Assembly: GCF_049347105.1 (NCBI RefSeq)
Contig: NZ_CP186334.1
Coordinates: 1,736,001-1,800,000, forward strand
Source: Gaoshiqia hydrogeniformans
Lineage (GTDB): Bacteria > Bacteroidota > Bacteroidia > Bacteroidales > Prolixibacteraceae
Direction: 5' to 3'
Length of the DNA stretch: 64,000 bases
This document shows positions 27,682-36,867 of this stretch, piece by piece; the stretch's first letter is position 1, and each line of letters begins with the position of its first letter. The notes beneath the pieces were generated by a model that made no database searches, had not been told where the DNA came from, and saw nothing but the letters and a program-made list of their open reading frames with translations. The position numbers were made by a program, and so were the translations under genes.

Positions 27682-29136
27682 ATGAATACAACTTCTCAAA
27701 GAGTCCCTGTTTTTGAAAAGATCGGCTACAGCCTGGGCGACCTGGCTGCCAACCTGGTTTTTCAGACATTAATTACCTACCTGGCCTTTTTTTACACCGA
27801 CATTTATGGCCTGAAAAACAACGATGCCTCACTGATTATGCTCGTTGTCGGGCTGGTTGCTGCTTTCGCGTTTAACCCCGTAGTCGGGGCCATTGCCGAC
27901 CGCACACGTTCGCGCTGGGGCAAGTTTCGTCCATGGATCCTGTTCACATCAGTCCCGCTGGGCATAGTCGCTTTGCTGGCCTTTTCAACGCCTCATTTTT
28001 CATACCAGGGTAAGCTGTTTTACGCCGCGGCAACTTACACGCTGCTGCTGATGCTTTATGCCTCGAACAACTTACCCTATTCCGCCCTCAGCGGGGTAAT
28101 TACCGGCGACATGGGCGAGCGCAACAGCATCTCCAGCTACCGTTTTGTGGCCGTGATGTTTGCCCAGTTTTTTGTACAGGTGTTTATGTTACCCATTATT
28201 GAATACGCAGGCGGCGGCGATAAGGCAGCCGGTATGGAAACGGTGATGACCTGGCTGGCCATTGTTGGAACGCTGCTGCTGATAATTACTTTTCTGACCA
28301 CCCGCGAGCGTATTGTACCCACAGCAGAGCAAAAATCGAGCTTGAAGGAAGACCTGTCGGACCTGATGAAAAACCGTCCCTGGCTGATTATGCTCGCCGT
28401 TACAATCCTGATTTTCATCACCCTGGCCATGAAGGGTGGTTCTTACGTGTACTACTTTAACAACTATGTCGACCAGCAGGTGTTGGAACAGTTTATCAGT
28501 CCTGTTCTGGCAGGGCTTTCGTCCATCGGGTTCAACTTTTTTGGTAACGACCCTACCTCGGCCGGTTTCGGCTTATTCAATGCCGGCGGTATCATTTTCA
28601 TGATTGCCGGAATTGCCCTGTCGAAAAGACTGGCCGACAAATACGGTAAACGGGATGTATACCGGAACGCCTTAATCGTGTCGACCGTGTTTATCCTGAT
28701 TTTTTACTTCTTCCCGCCCAAAAGTGTGGGCTTGATGTTCGCCTCGCAAATACTGCACGGTTTCTTCTATGGAATGACCATCCCGGTACTCTGGGCGATG
28801 ATTGCTGATGTAGCCGACTTCTCTGAATGGAAAAACAACCGCCGGGCAACAGCAATTATTTTCTCGGCTATGATGGTCGGACTGAAAGCCGGTTTGGCTA
28901 TCGGCGGCGCCTTGGTAACCTGGATCCTGGGCCTGTACGGTTACATCAATAAAGATACAGCAGAGGCCGGTCAAACGATTGTTCAGCCCGGATCAGTAAC
29001 CGCGGGAGTGAAAATGCTCGTGAGTGTTTACCCCTCCATCCCGTTTTTGCTGGCGGCCGGGCTGTTGTTCTTTTATGTGATCAATAAGAAAATGGAAGTG
29101 CAGATCCAGAATGAACTGACGGCCCGCCGGAAATAA
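27682..29136 (+). CDS. GPH-family MFS sugar symporter (XynB/MelB-like)
   Basis: 484 aa with about twelve membrane helices. The glycoside-pentoside-hexuronide cation symporter signature is visible: EKIGYSLGDLAANLVFQTL at the start, NPVVGAIADRTRSRWGKFRPW in part in the loop between helices 2 and 3, and MIADVADFSEWKNNRRATA in the C-terminal half. It should import xylose oligomers, or aldouronic acids after surface cleavage, across the inner membrane. Part of the GH67-esterase-transporter-GH10-GH43 run. Confidence 0.93.
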   Translation: MNTTSQRVPVFEKIGYSLGDLAANLVFQTLITYLAFFYTDIYGLKNNDASLIMLVVGLVAAFAFNPVVGAIADRTRSRWGKFRPWILFTSVPLGIVALLAFSTPHFSYQGKLFYAAATYTLLLMLYASNNLPYSALSGVITGDMGERNSISSYRFVAVMFAQFFVQVFMLPIIEYAGGGDKAAGMETVMTWLAIVGTLLLIITFLTTRERIVPTAEQKSSLKEDLSDLMKNRPWLIMLAVTILIFITLAMKGGSYVYYFNNYVDQQVLEQFISPVLAGLSSIGFNFFGNDPTSAGFGLFNAGGIIFMIAGIALSKRLADKYGKRDVYRNALIVSTVFILIFYFFPPKSVGLMFASQILHGFFYGMTIPVLWAMIADVADFSEWKNNRRATAIIFSAMMVGLKAGLAIGGALVTWILGLYGYINKDTAEAGQTIVQPGSVTAGVKMLVSVYPSIPFLLAAGLLFFYVINKKMEVQIQNELTARRK

Positions 29137-29174
29137 AACGAATAACCGGAATTTTCAATCTTAAACAATTCAAA

Positions 29175-30311
29175 ATGAAAAAAATGAAATCCGCTTTTTT
29201 ATACCTGTTGGTTACCGTTGTGCTGCTTTCAGCCTGCAGGGGTGAAACACCGGCAGACAAAAAGCCTGCGTTAAAGTCCGCTTTCGCCGGCAGGTTTTAC
29301 ATTGGCACAGCCTTAAATGCCAGTCAGATCACCGGCAGGGATTCTGCCGGGATCCGGGTTGTCAAAGAACAATTTAATGCCATCGTGGCCGAGAACTGCA
29401 TGAAAAGTGCAGAGATTCAGCCCCGGGAAGGCGAATTTGATTTCTCGCTGGCCGACCGGTTTGTCGATTTTGGAGTTGAAAACGGGATGTTTATCACCGG
29501 TCACTGTCTGATCTGGCACTCGCAGGCGCCACACTGGTTTTTTACCGACAGCCTGGGCAATAATGTTTCTGCCGAGGTGATGACCGAGCGGATGAGAAAT
29601 CACATTCATACGGTTGTTGGCCGTTACAAAGGCCGGATTAAAGGCTGGGACGTGGTAAACGAGGCGATTCTCGAAGACGGATCTTACCGGAAGAGTAAAT
29701 TTTATGAGATCCTGGGGGAATCGTTTATTCCTTTGGCTTTTCAGTTTGCACACGAAGCCGACCCCGATGCCGAATTGTATTACAACGACTACAACGAGTG
29801 GTATTCCGGGAAACGTGATGCGATTGTACAAATGGTCCGCAACCTGAAAGCCGGCGGAATCCGGATTGACGGAATCGGCATGCAAGGGCATATTGGCTTG
29901 GACAGCCCATCGCTGGAAGATTACGAAGCGGCCATGGTGGCCTATGCCAACGAAGGTATGAAAGTGATGATTACCGAGCTGGATTTATCAATTTTGCCTA
30001 ACCGCAGACGGGACGTAGGGGCAGATATCGCTACAAATATGGAATATCAGCAGGAATTGAACCCATACACCGATGGCCTGGTCCCGCAGGAAAAACAAGA
30101 CGAGTGGGATGCCCGGATGGTGGATTTCTTCAATTTGTTTCTGAAACATTCGGAAAGTGTAAGCCGCGTGACCTTATGGGGCGTTTCGGACGGCGATTCG
30201 TGGAAAAACAATTTCCCGGTCCGCGGGCGTACAGACTACCCGCTGCTGTTCGACCGGAACCACCAGCCAAAATCAGCAGTAGAAAAAATTATTGAGTTAA
30301 CGAAAGAGTAG
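29175..30311 (+). CDS. GH10 endo-1,4-beta-xylanase lipoprotein
   Basis: 378 aa, lipoprotein by lipobox LSAC (C21). The GH10 barrel is complete: acid/base E163 in WDVVNEA, nucleophile E268 in ITELD, and substrate-binding segments HCLIWHSQAPHWF and LYYNDYNEW. It cuts beta-1,4-xylan backbones to oligomers; the lipid anchor suggests action at the outer membrane or in the periplasm. Start MKKMKSAF gives a normal signal peptide. The stop codon is followed at once by a dispersed palindromic repeat. Confidence 0.95.
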   Translation: MKKMKSAFLYLLVTVVLLSACRGETPADKKPALKSAFAGRFYIGTALNASQITGRDSAGIRVVKEQFNAIVAENCMKSAEIQPREGEFDFSLADRFVDFGVENGMFITGHCLIWHSQAPHWFFTDSLGNNVSAEVMTERMRNHIHTVVGRYKGRIKGWDVVNEAILEDGSYRKSKFYEILGESFIPLAFQFAHEADPDAELYYNDYNEWYSGKRDAIVQMVRNLKAGGIRIDGIGMQGHIGLDSPSLEDYEAAMVAYANEGMKVMITELDLSILPNRRRDVGADIATNMEYQQELNPYTDGLVPQEKQDEWDARMVDFFNLFLKHSESVSRVTLWGVSDGDSWKNNFPVRGRTDYPLLFDRNHQPKSAVEKIIELTKE

Positions 30312-30312
30312 G

Positions 30313-30379
30313 GTCATCCCGAACTTGTTTCGGGATCTCTTGCGATAAAAGGGAGATCCTGAAACAGGTTCAGCATGAC
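30313..30379. repeat. Dispersed inverted repeat between GH10 and GH43 genes
   Basis: Two 27-bp arms (30313-30339 and 30353-30379) are inverted copies with four mismatches, three of which can be G-U or similar in RNA, separated by 13 bp. The left arm begins GTCATCCCGAACTTGTTTCG and the right arm ends CAGGTTCAGCATGAC. This resembles a palindrome I know as recurrent in intergenic regions of many bacterial genomes. It makes a strong RNA hairpin inside the operon. Confidence 0.8.
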
Positions 30380-30407
30380 AGCTGAATATAGAAAAACCAA
30401 TAAAAAA

Positions 30408-31379
30408 ATGAAAAAAGCAAAATACCTGGTGCCGGATTTGTACACGGCCGATCCGGCCGTACATGTGTTTAACGGCAAACTATACATTTACCCCTCGCAT
30501 GATATCGAATCGGGCATTCCCGAAAATGATAACGGCGATCATTTTGATATGCGCGATTATCACGTCTTTTCGATGGATGATGTTGACGGCAAGGTAACCG
30601 ATCACGGGGTAGCGCTCGATGTGAAAGACATTCCCTGGGCCGGCCGCCAGTTGTGGGATTGCGATTGCGCCTGCAAAAACGGCAGGTATTATTTGTACTT
30701 CCCGCTGAAAGATCAAACCGACATTTTCCGCATCGGGGTAGCCATCGCCGATCAGCCTGAAGGACCTTTCATTCCGCGGGATGCGCCCATGAAAGGCAGC
30801 TACTCAATCGACCCCTGCGTGTTTCGCGACGACGACGGATCTCACTACCTGTACTTTGGCGGCTTGTGGGGAGGCCAGTTGCAGCGCTACCGCAACAACA
30901 AAGCCATTGAGTGCGGGCACGAACCAAAAGATGATGAACCGGCATTGCCATCGCGCGTGGTGAAACTAAGCGACGACATGCTCGAATTTGGCGAAGAACC
31001 GCGCGAAGTCATCATCCTGGATGAAAACGGCCAGGCATTGAAAGCCGGCGACCACAACCGCCGTTTTTTCGAAGCCTCCTGGATGCACAAATACCAGGGG
31101 AAATACTACTTTTCGTATTCAACCGGTAATACCCATCTGCTGTGTTACGCCATCGGCGACAGCCCCTGCGGGCCTTTTACCTACAAGGGAATCATCCTCA
31201 CCCCGGTGACAGGCTGGACCACCCATCATTCCATTGTTGAATTCAACGGAAAGTGGTACCTGTTTTTTCACGACAGCGTACCCTCCGGCGGCAAAACCTG
31301 GCTGAGAAGCATCAAAGTAGTGGAACTGGAATATACCGGCGACGGCAACATCAAAACCATTGAGGGCGGAGCCGGATAA
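30408..31379 (+). CDS. GH43 beta-xylosidase/alpha-L-arabinofuranosidase
   Basis: 323 aa from ATG 30408; an earlier in-frame ATG at 30375 lies within the palindromic repeat and is rejected. Five-bladed GH43 propeller: catalytic base Asp in LYTADPAVHVF, pKa-modulating Asp in SYSIDPCVFRDDDG, and acid Glu in RRFFEASWMHKY. There is no signal peptide, so it probably acts in the cytoplasm on imported xylo-oligosaccharides, which fits with the adjacent MFS symporter. Whether it prefers xylose or arabinose ends cannot be told from the sequence. Confidence 0.92.
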   Translation: MKKAKYLVPDLYTADPAVHVFNGKLYIYPSHDIESGIPENDNGDHFDMRDYHVFSMDDVDGKVTDHGVALDVKDIPWAGRQLWDCDCACKNGRYYLYFPLKDQTDIFRIGVAIADQPEGPFIPRDAPMKGSYSIDPCVFRDDDGSHYLYFGGLWGGQLQRYRNNKAIECGHEPKDDEPALPSRVVKLSDDMLEFGEEPREVIILDENGQALKAGDHNRRFFEASWMHKYQGKYYFSYSTGNTHLLCYAIGDSPCGPFTYKGIILTPVTGWTTHHSIVEFNGKWYLFFHDSVPSGGKTWLRSIKVVELEYTGDGNIKTIEGGAG

Positions 31380-31526
31380 TCCGCAGGGGATAACTCGCAG
31401 ATTACAGCCTGGTTGCCAGGCAAATCAATCTTTCTCCTAACCATTCGACTCATATTCATACCCTGGTTAAACCAAAAGTCCTAAACCGGTGTTAATCATG
31501 TATATTCCCGGATTAATACCAGTATA

Positions 31527-34412
31527 ATGACAAATAACCGGATCATCGGAAAAACGGAGGAATTGGGCAGTCTGAATCAGGCGCTGCAAAATGCTGCCCG
31601 GGGCATTCCGCAAGTGGTATTTATTTCCGGTCCGGCCGGGATTGGAAAGTCAACATTGATTCAATCTGCTGATTACCCGGAAACTTCCCGGTTCTTTGAA
31701 ACGAATGTTCTGGAAGAAGAAATTCCTTCTTACAGCATTATTGCCAATTTTTTGAGGCAGTCAAAAGTTTTTGATCATCGTGAAGCCGATGCTGAACTAA
31801 CCCGATATGCCGGTTATTTTTTACCGGAATACCGAACCGAAGATTCTCCGGAGGCCGATTTCGACCTGCTGATACAGGTTTTTCGCAAAGCATTGGCCAC
31901 CTTAACAAAACAGGAATTAGTAGTTTGGGTTATTGAGGACCTGCAATGGGCCGACACGGCCAGTCTTGACATGATCACCGGACTCATTCCGTCAGGCCAG
32001 GAGTTCAATTTAGCCATCCTGGCTACCTACCGGAATGAACAGATCGGCCGCGATCATCCGCTCCGAAGGATCAGAACAAAACTTCGCCGGAACCGATGGT
32101 TCTCCGAAATCGGGCTGCAACCATTCACCGAACAGGAAATCAATGATTTTATCGAACGGTTTTATCATCATCGTCCCTCCCCCGAGTTCGCCCGTACCCT
32201 TCACTATCAGACCGGAGGTTTGCCCTTGCTGATCAGTGAAATTATGCAAAACCTCCGGGAAAAGCATCTTCTCTTCACCGGCGGGAACGGCCTGATGTAT
32301 TTGAAACAGATGGAGAACTTCCCGGTCCCGGAAAACATCAGGGACCTGGTGGTTTTACAAATGAACGAACTCTCGCCCGATGCACGCAACCTGGCCGAGA
32401 TTGCTGCCAGCTACAGCATGGAATTCCCAATCACTTTCCTCGAAAAGTTTGTTTCTTCTTTTCATGTTATTGACGAGTTAATCGATAAAGGAATTATCCT
32501 GGAAAAGAGCGCCGGTACCGGCACCTTTCGCCATGCGCTGTACCGCGAAACCATCCGCTCGGAAATCTTATGGTCGCGCCGGCGTGAAATTTACCGCAAA
32601 ATAGCCGAAGAACTCGAAAAACAACAAGCATCCGACGCCATCCTCGCCGACTTTTATTACAAAGCAGGATTGACCGAGAAAGCCCGCCCCGCCTTTATCC
32701 GGCTCGCCCGAGAAAGCTGCGAATTATTCGCCTACCCGGATGCAGCGCGTTGGGCTGAGCGCGCTTTGAGCGATTGGCCCAAAGGAGACCATGAAACAGA
32801 ACGATTGAGCATTCTTGAAGAGTTTGTTCATTGCAGTAAAGTACGAGGCGATTTTAACAACGCCCTGAAAGCCCTGAAAGAAATCTCCGAAAGCGACCAG
32901 CTGATCAACCACCGGGAAAAACTTGCACAGATATACCGCGAGATGGCAATGGTCTCTGGATTACAGGGTGAATGGACGGCATACAAACAATACCGGACCA
33001 GGGCAGCAGAATCATTTGTTGCTGCCGGACTGCCGGGAGAAGCAGCCCTGGATTATATGGACCTGGCCGAGCGCTTGATCGGTGAACTAAATTTGCTTAC
33101 CGCGAACGAATACGCCGAAAAAGCCGTAGCGCTTGCCGAAATCAGCGGGCATCGGGAGTTGCCGGCCCGCGCCCTGGGGCTTCAGGGGTACATCCGTTCA
33201 TTTAGAGGAGATACTGAGGCCGGAATACAACTTGCCAAGGAGGCTATTGCCATGGCACTGGATACCAACGACGTATCGGTTACCGCCGAAGCCTACCGCC
33301 GTTTGGCCGGAACCATTGAGTACGCGTCCAAATTTCGCGAAGCAATTGATGTATACGAAACGGCCTACCGCTTTTGTAACACCAACAAGCTCGACTACCA
33401 CGAAACCCAATGTCTCGGGTGTATGTCGTGGGTACTCATGCGCCTGGGCGACTGGAAACGGGCTTTCGATACTTGCCGCGAGATTATCGAACACAAAGGC
33501 TCGAAAACCAACTCGCAGGCAACGGCAAACACAGTGTTGGCAATTCTGCGCAGTTACCGCGGCGAGATCAAAACAGCCGGCAAACACCTTGCCCTGGCTG
33601 TCCGGTACGCGGCAGATATTCATTCCATGATCCACAAGTTATTGAATAAGTGGGCCGAAGCACTGATTGCACAAGGCGAAAACGACATCAGTGCAGCCCG
33701 GCAGGCCTTCACCGAAATGCTCGACATTTGGTTTCAAACCGAAGACCGGCACGACGCCATCTCGGGCCTTTGTGATGCCACATCGTTCTTTGCCCTGCAA
33801 AACGACCGCAAAGAACTGAACCACACGATCAAAGCGCTGACCGTCATCTCCAACATAAATAATAACCCGGAGGCGATCGGGATCTTATCCTTTGCCATTG
33901 GCGCATCTTTGTCGCTGAACAACGAACACGAACAGGCCGTTGGGCATTTCCGGAAAGCCCTTGAATACACCGGGAAAGTAAATATCCCTCTCCAGGCAGC
34001 CATCATCCGGTTTCACCTGGGCCTGAGCTGGCAAAACCTGGAATTGAATGCTGAAGCGGATGAATGTTTCAGGCAGGCTTACGAAACTTTCAAAAACCTG
34101 GGGGTCAGGTATTGGTGTTCAGTAATTGACCAGCAGCGTATGCAAACTAAACCTGATCGACAACTGGCCGAGCCTGCCGCTTCTGCCGGGAAAAGTCCTG
34201 CTTTTCAACTGACTGACCGGCAACACGAAATCCTGGAGTTACTCACCAACGGCTTTTCAAACAAAGAAATCGCTTCGAAAATGAACCTAAGCACCCGAAC
34301 CATCGATATGCACCTGCGGAATATTTACGACCGGCTGAACTGCCGTTCGCGTACCGAAGCCACCAAAATCGCCTTTGATTTCGGATTAATCAGGGCCAGA
34401 AATACACTGTAA
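31527..34412 (+). CDS. Large ATP-dependent LuxR-family regulator (LAL/MalT-like)
   Basis: 961 aa. The N-terminal AAA/STAND-type ATPase has Walker A FISGPAGIGKS (about 34-44) and Walker B LVVWVIEDLQWAD (about 130-142). A long helical repeat region of TPR type spans about 360-860, with many A/E-rich helix pairs such as AGIQLAKEAIAMAL. The LuxR/GerE HTH (about 898-958) has LTDRQHEILELLTNGFSNKEIA in outline and the recognition segment STRTIDMHLRNIYDRL. Architecture as in MalT: ligand and ATP promote oligomers that activate transcription. It is directly downstream of the xylan genes and co-oriented, so it may sense a xylan product; this is inferred from position. Confidence 0.88.
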   Translation: MTNNRIIGKTEELGSLNQALQNAARGIPQVVFISGPAGIGKSTLIQSADYPETSRFFETNVLEEEIPSYSIIANFLRQSKVFDHREADAELTRYAGYFLPEYRTEDSPEADFDLLIQVFRKALATLTKQELVVWVIEDLQWADTASLDMITGLIPSGQEFNLAILATYRNEQIGRDHPLRRIRTKLRRNRWFSEIGLQPFTEQEINDFIERFYHHRPSPEFARTLHYQTGGLPLLISEIMQNLREKHLLFTGGNGLMYLKQMENFPVPENIRDLVVLQMNELSPDARNLAEIAASYSMEFPITFLEKFVSSFHVIDELIDKGIILEKSAGTGTFRHALYRETIRSEILWSRRREIYRKIAEELEKQQASDAILADFYYKAGLTEKARPAFIRLARESCELFAYPDAARWAERALSDWPKGDHETERLSILEEFVHCSKVRGDFNNALKALKEISESDQLINHREKLAQIYREMAMVSGLQGEWTAYKQYRTRAAESFVAAGLPGEAALDYMDLAERLIGELNLLTANEYAEKAVALAEISGHRELPARALGLQGYIRSFRGDTEAGIQLAKEAIAMALDTNDVSVTAEAYRRLAGTIEYASKFREAIDVYETAYRFCNTNKLDYHETQCLGCMSWVLMRLGDWKRAFDTCREIIEHKGSKTNSQATANTVLAILRSYRGEIKTAGKHLALAVRYAADIHSMIHKLLNKWAEALIAQGENDISAARQAFTEMLDIWFQTEDRHDAISGLCDATSFFALQNDRKELNHTIKALTVISNINNNPEAIGILSFAIGASLSLNNEHEQAVGHFRKALEYTGKVNIPLQAAIIRFHLGLSWQNLELNAEADECFRQAYETFKNLGVRYWCSVIDQQRMQTKPDRQLAEPAASAGKSPAFQLTDRQHEILELLTNGFSNKEIASKMNLSTRTIDMHLRNIYDRLNCRSRTEATKIAFDFGLIRARNTL

Positions 34413-34753
34413 ATCTGCTACCTTCCGGCATTAACCGTCCTGCCCGTCGTTCACCGCCAATCCCTGAAATTCTCCCTTCTCACACCTTCCGCCACGACAA
34501 AAAAGGAAGCTTTACCAAACAAACTCCCGCGATTCATTCATTACGATCAGGTTGACAGCAAACAGGCAGAAAGCAGAAGTTTAGTTTTCACGACAAGATG
34601 AATCTCTTGTCCGGAGTCAAACCGTCGGCTTAAACCCGACATGGCACGACCCTACGGTAATCTTTCCTTTTTCTTACGGCAATCATTTACTTCAGTACAG
34701 TAATTTACGTCTGGCAGCGCCTGTTGCCGAAGGGTAATTTTGTAGTGTAAAAA
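34413..34753. other. 341-bp intergenic region before the second ECF sigma gene
   Basis: No credible ORF. Small hairpins occur at 34592-34611 (GACAAGA / TCTTGTC) and just downstream (GTCGG / CCGAC). A perfect TAnnTTTG -7 motif, TAATTTTG, lies at 34735-34742, 14 bp before the ATG at 34757, but I see no good TTTG about 20 bp upstream of it. Confidence 0.5.
34735..34742 (+). promoter_or_regulatory. Possible -7 promoter element of second ECF sigma gene
   Basis: TAATTTTG fits the Bacteroidota -7 consensus TAnnTTTG exactly. The -33 TTTG partner is not evident, so an activator or another sigma factor may be needed. Confidence 0.35.
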
Positions 34754-34756
34754 TTG

Positions 34757-35323
34757 ATGAAAGCTATGGAAATTTCAGTTCACGAGAAAAAAAGGACTCA
34801 GCCGGTAAATGAATTTCATTTACAAATAGAGCCTTTAGGCAAAAAGCTACAGCGTTTTGCCGGTAGGATCCTTCGCGACGAGGAAGCGGCAAGGGACGTG
34901 GTCCAGGATGTTTTCTGCCAGCTCTGGCAAAAGATACAACGACTCGAAATCATCGAAAATATTGAAGCTTTTGCCATAACAATGACCCGGAATCGTTGCC
35001 TGGACTACCTCCGGATGAACCGTGTTGCGCCGGCAGAAAGTAAAATAACTAATTCAGATCAGGGTGAAAGCAGTGACCTGCAACACCGGATGGAACTTTC
35101 GGAAGCAGCAAACCTGGTGAAATCGCTCATCGCCGGATTACCCCACACCCAGCGGGAAGTTATTTATCTCCGGGATATCGAACAATATAATTTTGATGAG
35201 ATATCCGAAATTACTTCACTGAAATATAATGCCATACGTGTCAATCTAACCCGGGCCCGGAAAAAAGTAAGGGATGGATTTCGGAAGTACTCGGAACACG
35301 GGTTACATCAGATGGCACAATAA
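34757..35323 (+). CDS. ECF RNA polymerase sigma factor without adjacent anti-sigma gene
   Basis: 188 aa from ATG 34757 (a second ATG at 34766 is also possible). Region 2 has FAGRILRDEEAARDVVQDVFCQLWQK in outline, and region 4 has HTQREVIYLRDIEQYNFDEISEI in outline with an HTH. It belongs to the sigma-70 ECF family. Unlike the sigma gene at 16431, no FecR or SusC gene follows: the next genes encode an APC permease 22 bp downstream and a methyltransferase. Its control is therefore unclear, possibly transcriptional. Confidence 0.88.
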   Translation: MKAMEISVHEKKRTQPVNEFHLQIEPLGKKLQRFAGRILRDEEAARDVVQDVFCQLWQKIQRLEIIENIEAFAITMTRNRCLDYLRMNRVAPAESKITNSDQGESSDLQHRMELSEAANLVKSLIAGLPHTQREVIYLRDIEQYNFDEISEITSLKYNAIRVNLTRARKKVRDGFRKYSEHGLHQMAQ

Positions 35324-35345
35324 ACAATTCAAAAAACAGAAAACA

Positions 35346-36809
35346 ATGCAGGAACAATTCAAAAGAACACTTGGGACAAAAGATGTTATGGTGAGCGGAA
35401 TCGCGTTGGTCGTAGCTGCCAGCACCCTGGTAAGCGACTTTCAGGGTTACTTCCGCTTTGGCATCTATTTTATTTTTGCTGTTGCGGCAGCATTTGTCGT
35501 GAACCTGCTGCTTGGCCTTTCAGCAGCCGACTTAAGTACCGCCTATCCGAAAGCCGGCGGTTTATATCATTTTGCCCGCAATATCTTCCGTTCCGGTTTC
35601 GGAAAATGGGCCGGACTTTTTATCGGGATCACCTTTTTCTGTACCCTGTCCTTTGTGATGGCCGGTGAAATGCAGGCCGGGGCCATGAGCTTCCGGGGAT
35701 TATTTGCAGAAAATACAAGCCTGACAGGATATATTTTCATACTGGGCGTACTGGCGCTCATTCCAAACCTGCTTGGAATTAAGACCGCCGCATGGGCCAG
35801 CGCCGTTTTGCTGATCTTCATGATCGGCATTCGCTGGTTTTTTGGAATCGCGGGCTTTCTCAACCTTCCCGAAGATACGGAATGGAGGCTAAGCAACCTG
35901 TTTGTTGAACCGGAACAAACGCAATGGTTCGGCAATAATGGTATCCTGACGGTCGGTTTTACACTGGCAATCTGGAGTTTCATTGGGATTGAGTTCGCAG
36001 CCAACCTGGCGGAAGAAACCAAAAACCCGGGAAAAAGCATCCCCAGGGGTATCATATGGGGACTGGTGATCATTGCGCTGACATCGCTGGTGATGGGTTA
36101 CGGAGTAAGCGGTTCCCGGAGCCTGGCCGAATGGCAGTCGCTGGTAAACAGTCCGGCCGGTTGTTATGGCGACTGTCCGCAGTTGGTGGTAGGCAACAGT
36201 TTTTTTGGCGAAACCGGCCTGTTGTTGATGTCGCTGGCTTCGGTTTCGGCCACGCTTGGTACCTTAACAGTTGCTTTTGCTGCGGTATCGCGGGTTATTT
36301 ACAGTCTTGGAAAAGATCGCCTTTTTCCGGGCCACACTTCTGCCTTTTTTGGCAGGCTGCACCCCAAATTCAAAACCCCGGCAAACGCGCTGGTCCTTAC
36401 CTTTTTGGTCTTTTCCGTGGTGGCCGTTTTCGGTGAAAGCGTCATCGATTTGATTTTTTCATCGGCCTATCTCTGGATCATCTTTTACATGATCTTCCAC
36501 CTGTTCTCATTGACCAACCGGCTGCTGCACCCGCTGAGTATCCGGATTTTTGTGAATCGCCGGTATCTGATTTCTCCGGTCGCCGGCTTTGTTTTAACCG
36601 CTGTTACGCTCTATGTAGCATTCATCGGCGCCCATGCTTATTACGGATTACGGGCCCTGATGGTACTGGGCTTCGCCCTGGCCATCACCCTGATCAGCTA
36701 TTTCTACCAAACCCTGGAAATACCTATGTTCCGGTCGGTCAGGCCATCATTTTACCCGGTAAAAACCCGGTTTACCAACAAATCATTCAAACAATCGGAT
36801 AAAAGCTGA
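35346..36809 (+). CDS. APC-superfamily amino acid permease
   Basis: 487 aa from ATG 35346, which begins MQEQFKRTLGTKDVMV; the longer frame overlaps the sigma gene. Twelve membrane helices. The APC signature is visible in GIALVVAASTLVSDFQGYF, ADLSTAYPKAGGLYHFARN and the helix-6 segment FTLAIWSFIGIEFAANLAEE in part. It exchanges or imports amino acids or amines; substrate not predictable. It starts 22 bp after the ECF sigma gene and is probably co-transcribed with it. Confidence 0.88.
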   Translation: MQEQFKRTLGTKDVMVSGIALVVAASTLVSDFQGYFRFGIYFIFAVAAAFVVNLLLGLSAADLSTAYPKAGGLYHFARNIFRSGFGKWAGLFIGITFFCTLSFVMAGEMQAGAMSFRGLFAENTSLTGYIFILGVLALIPNLLGIKTAAWASAVLLIFMIGIRWFFGIAGFLNLPEDTEWRLSNLFVEPEQTQWFGNNGILTVGFTLAIWSFIGIEFAANLAEETKNPGKSIPRGIIWGLVIIALTSLVMGYGVSGSRSLAEWQSLVNSPAGCYGDCPQLVVGNSFFGETGLLLMSLASVSATLGTLTVAFAAVSRVIYSLGKDRLFPGHTSAFFGRLHPKFKTPANALVLTFLVFSVVAVFGESVIDLIFSSAYLWIIFYMIFHLFSLTNRLLHPLSIRIFVNRRYLISPVAGFVLTAVTLYVAFIGAHAYYGLRALMVLGFALAITLISYFYQTLEIPMFRSVRPSFYPVKTRFTNKSFKQSDKS

Positions 36810-36867
36810 GCACGCGGAGCAGGATAAAAATTCAACCGAAACAAATAATCATTCAAATTTTACGAAT

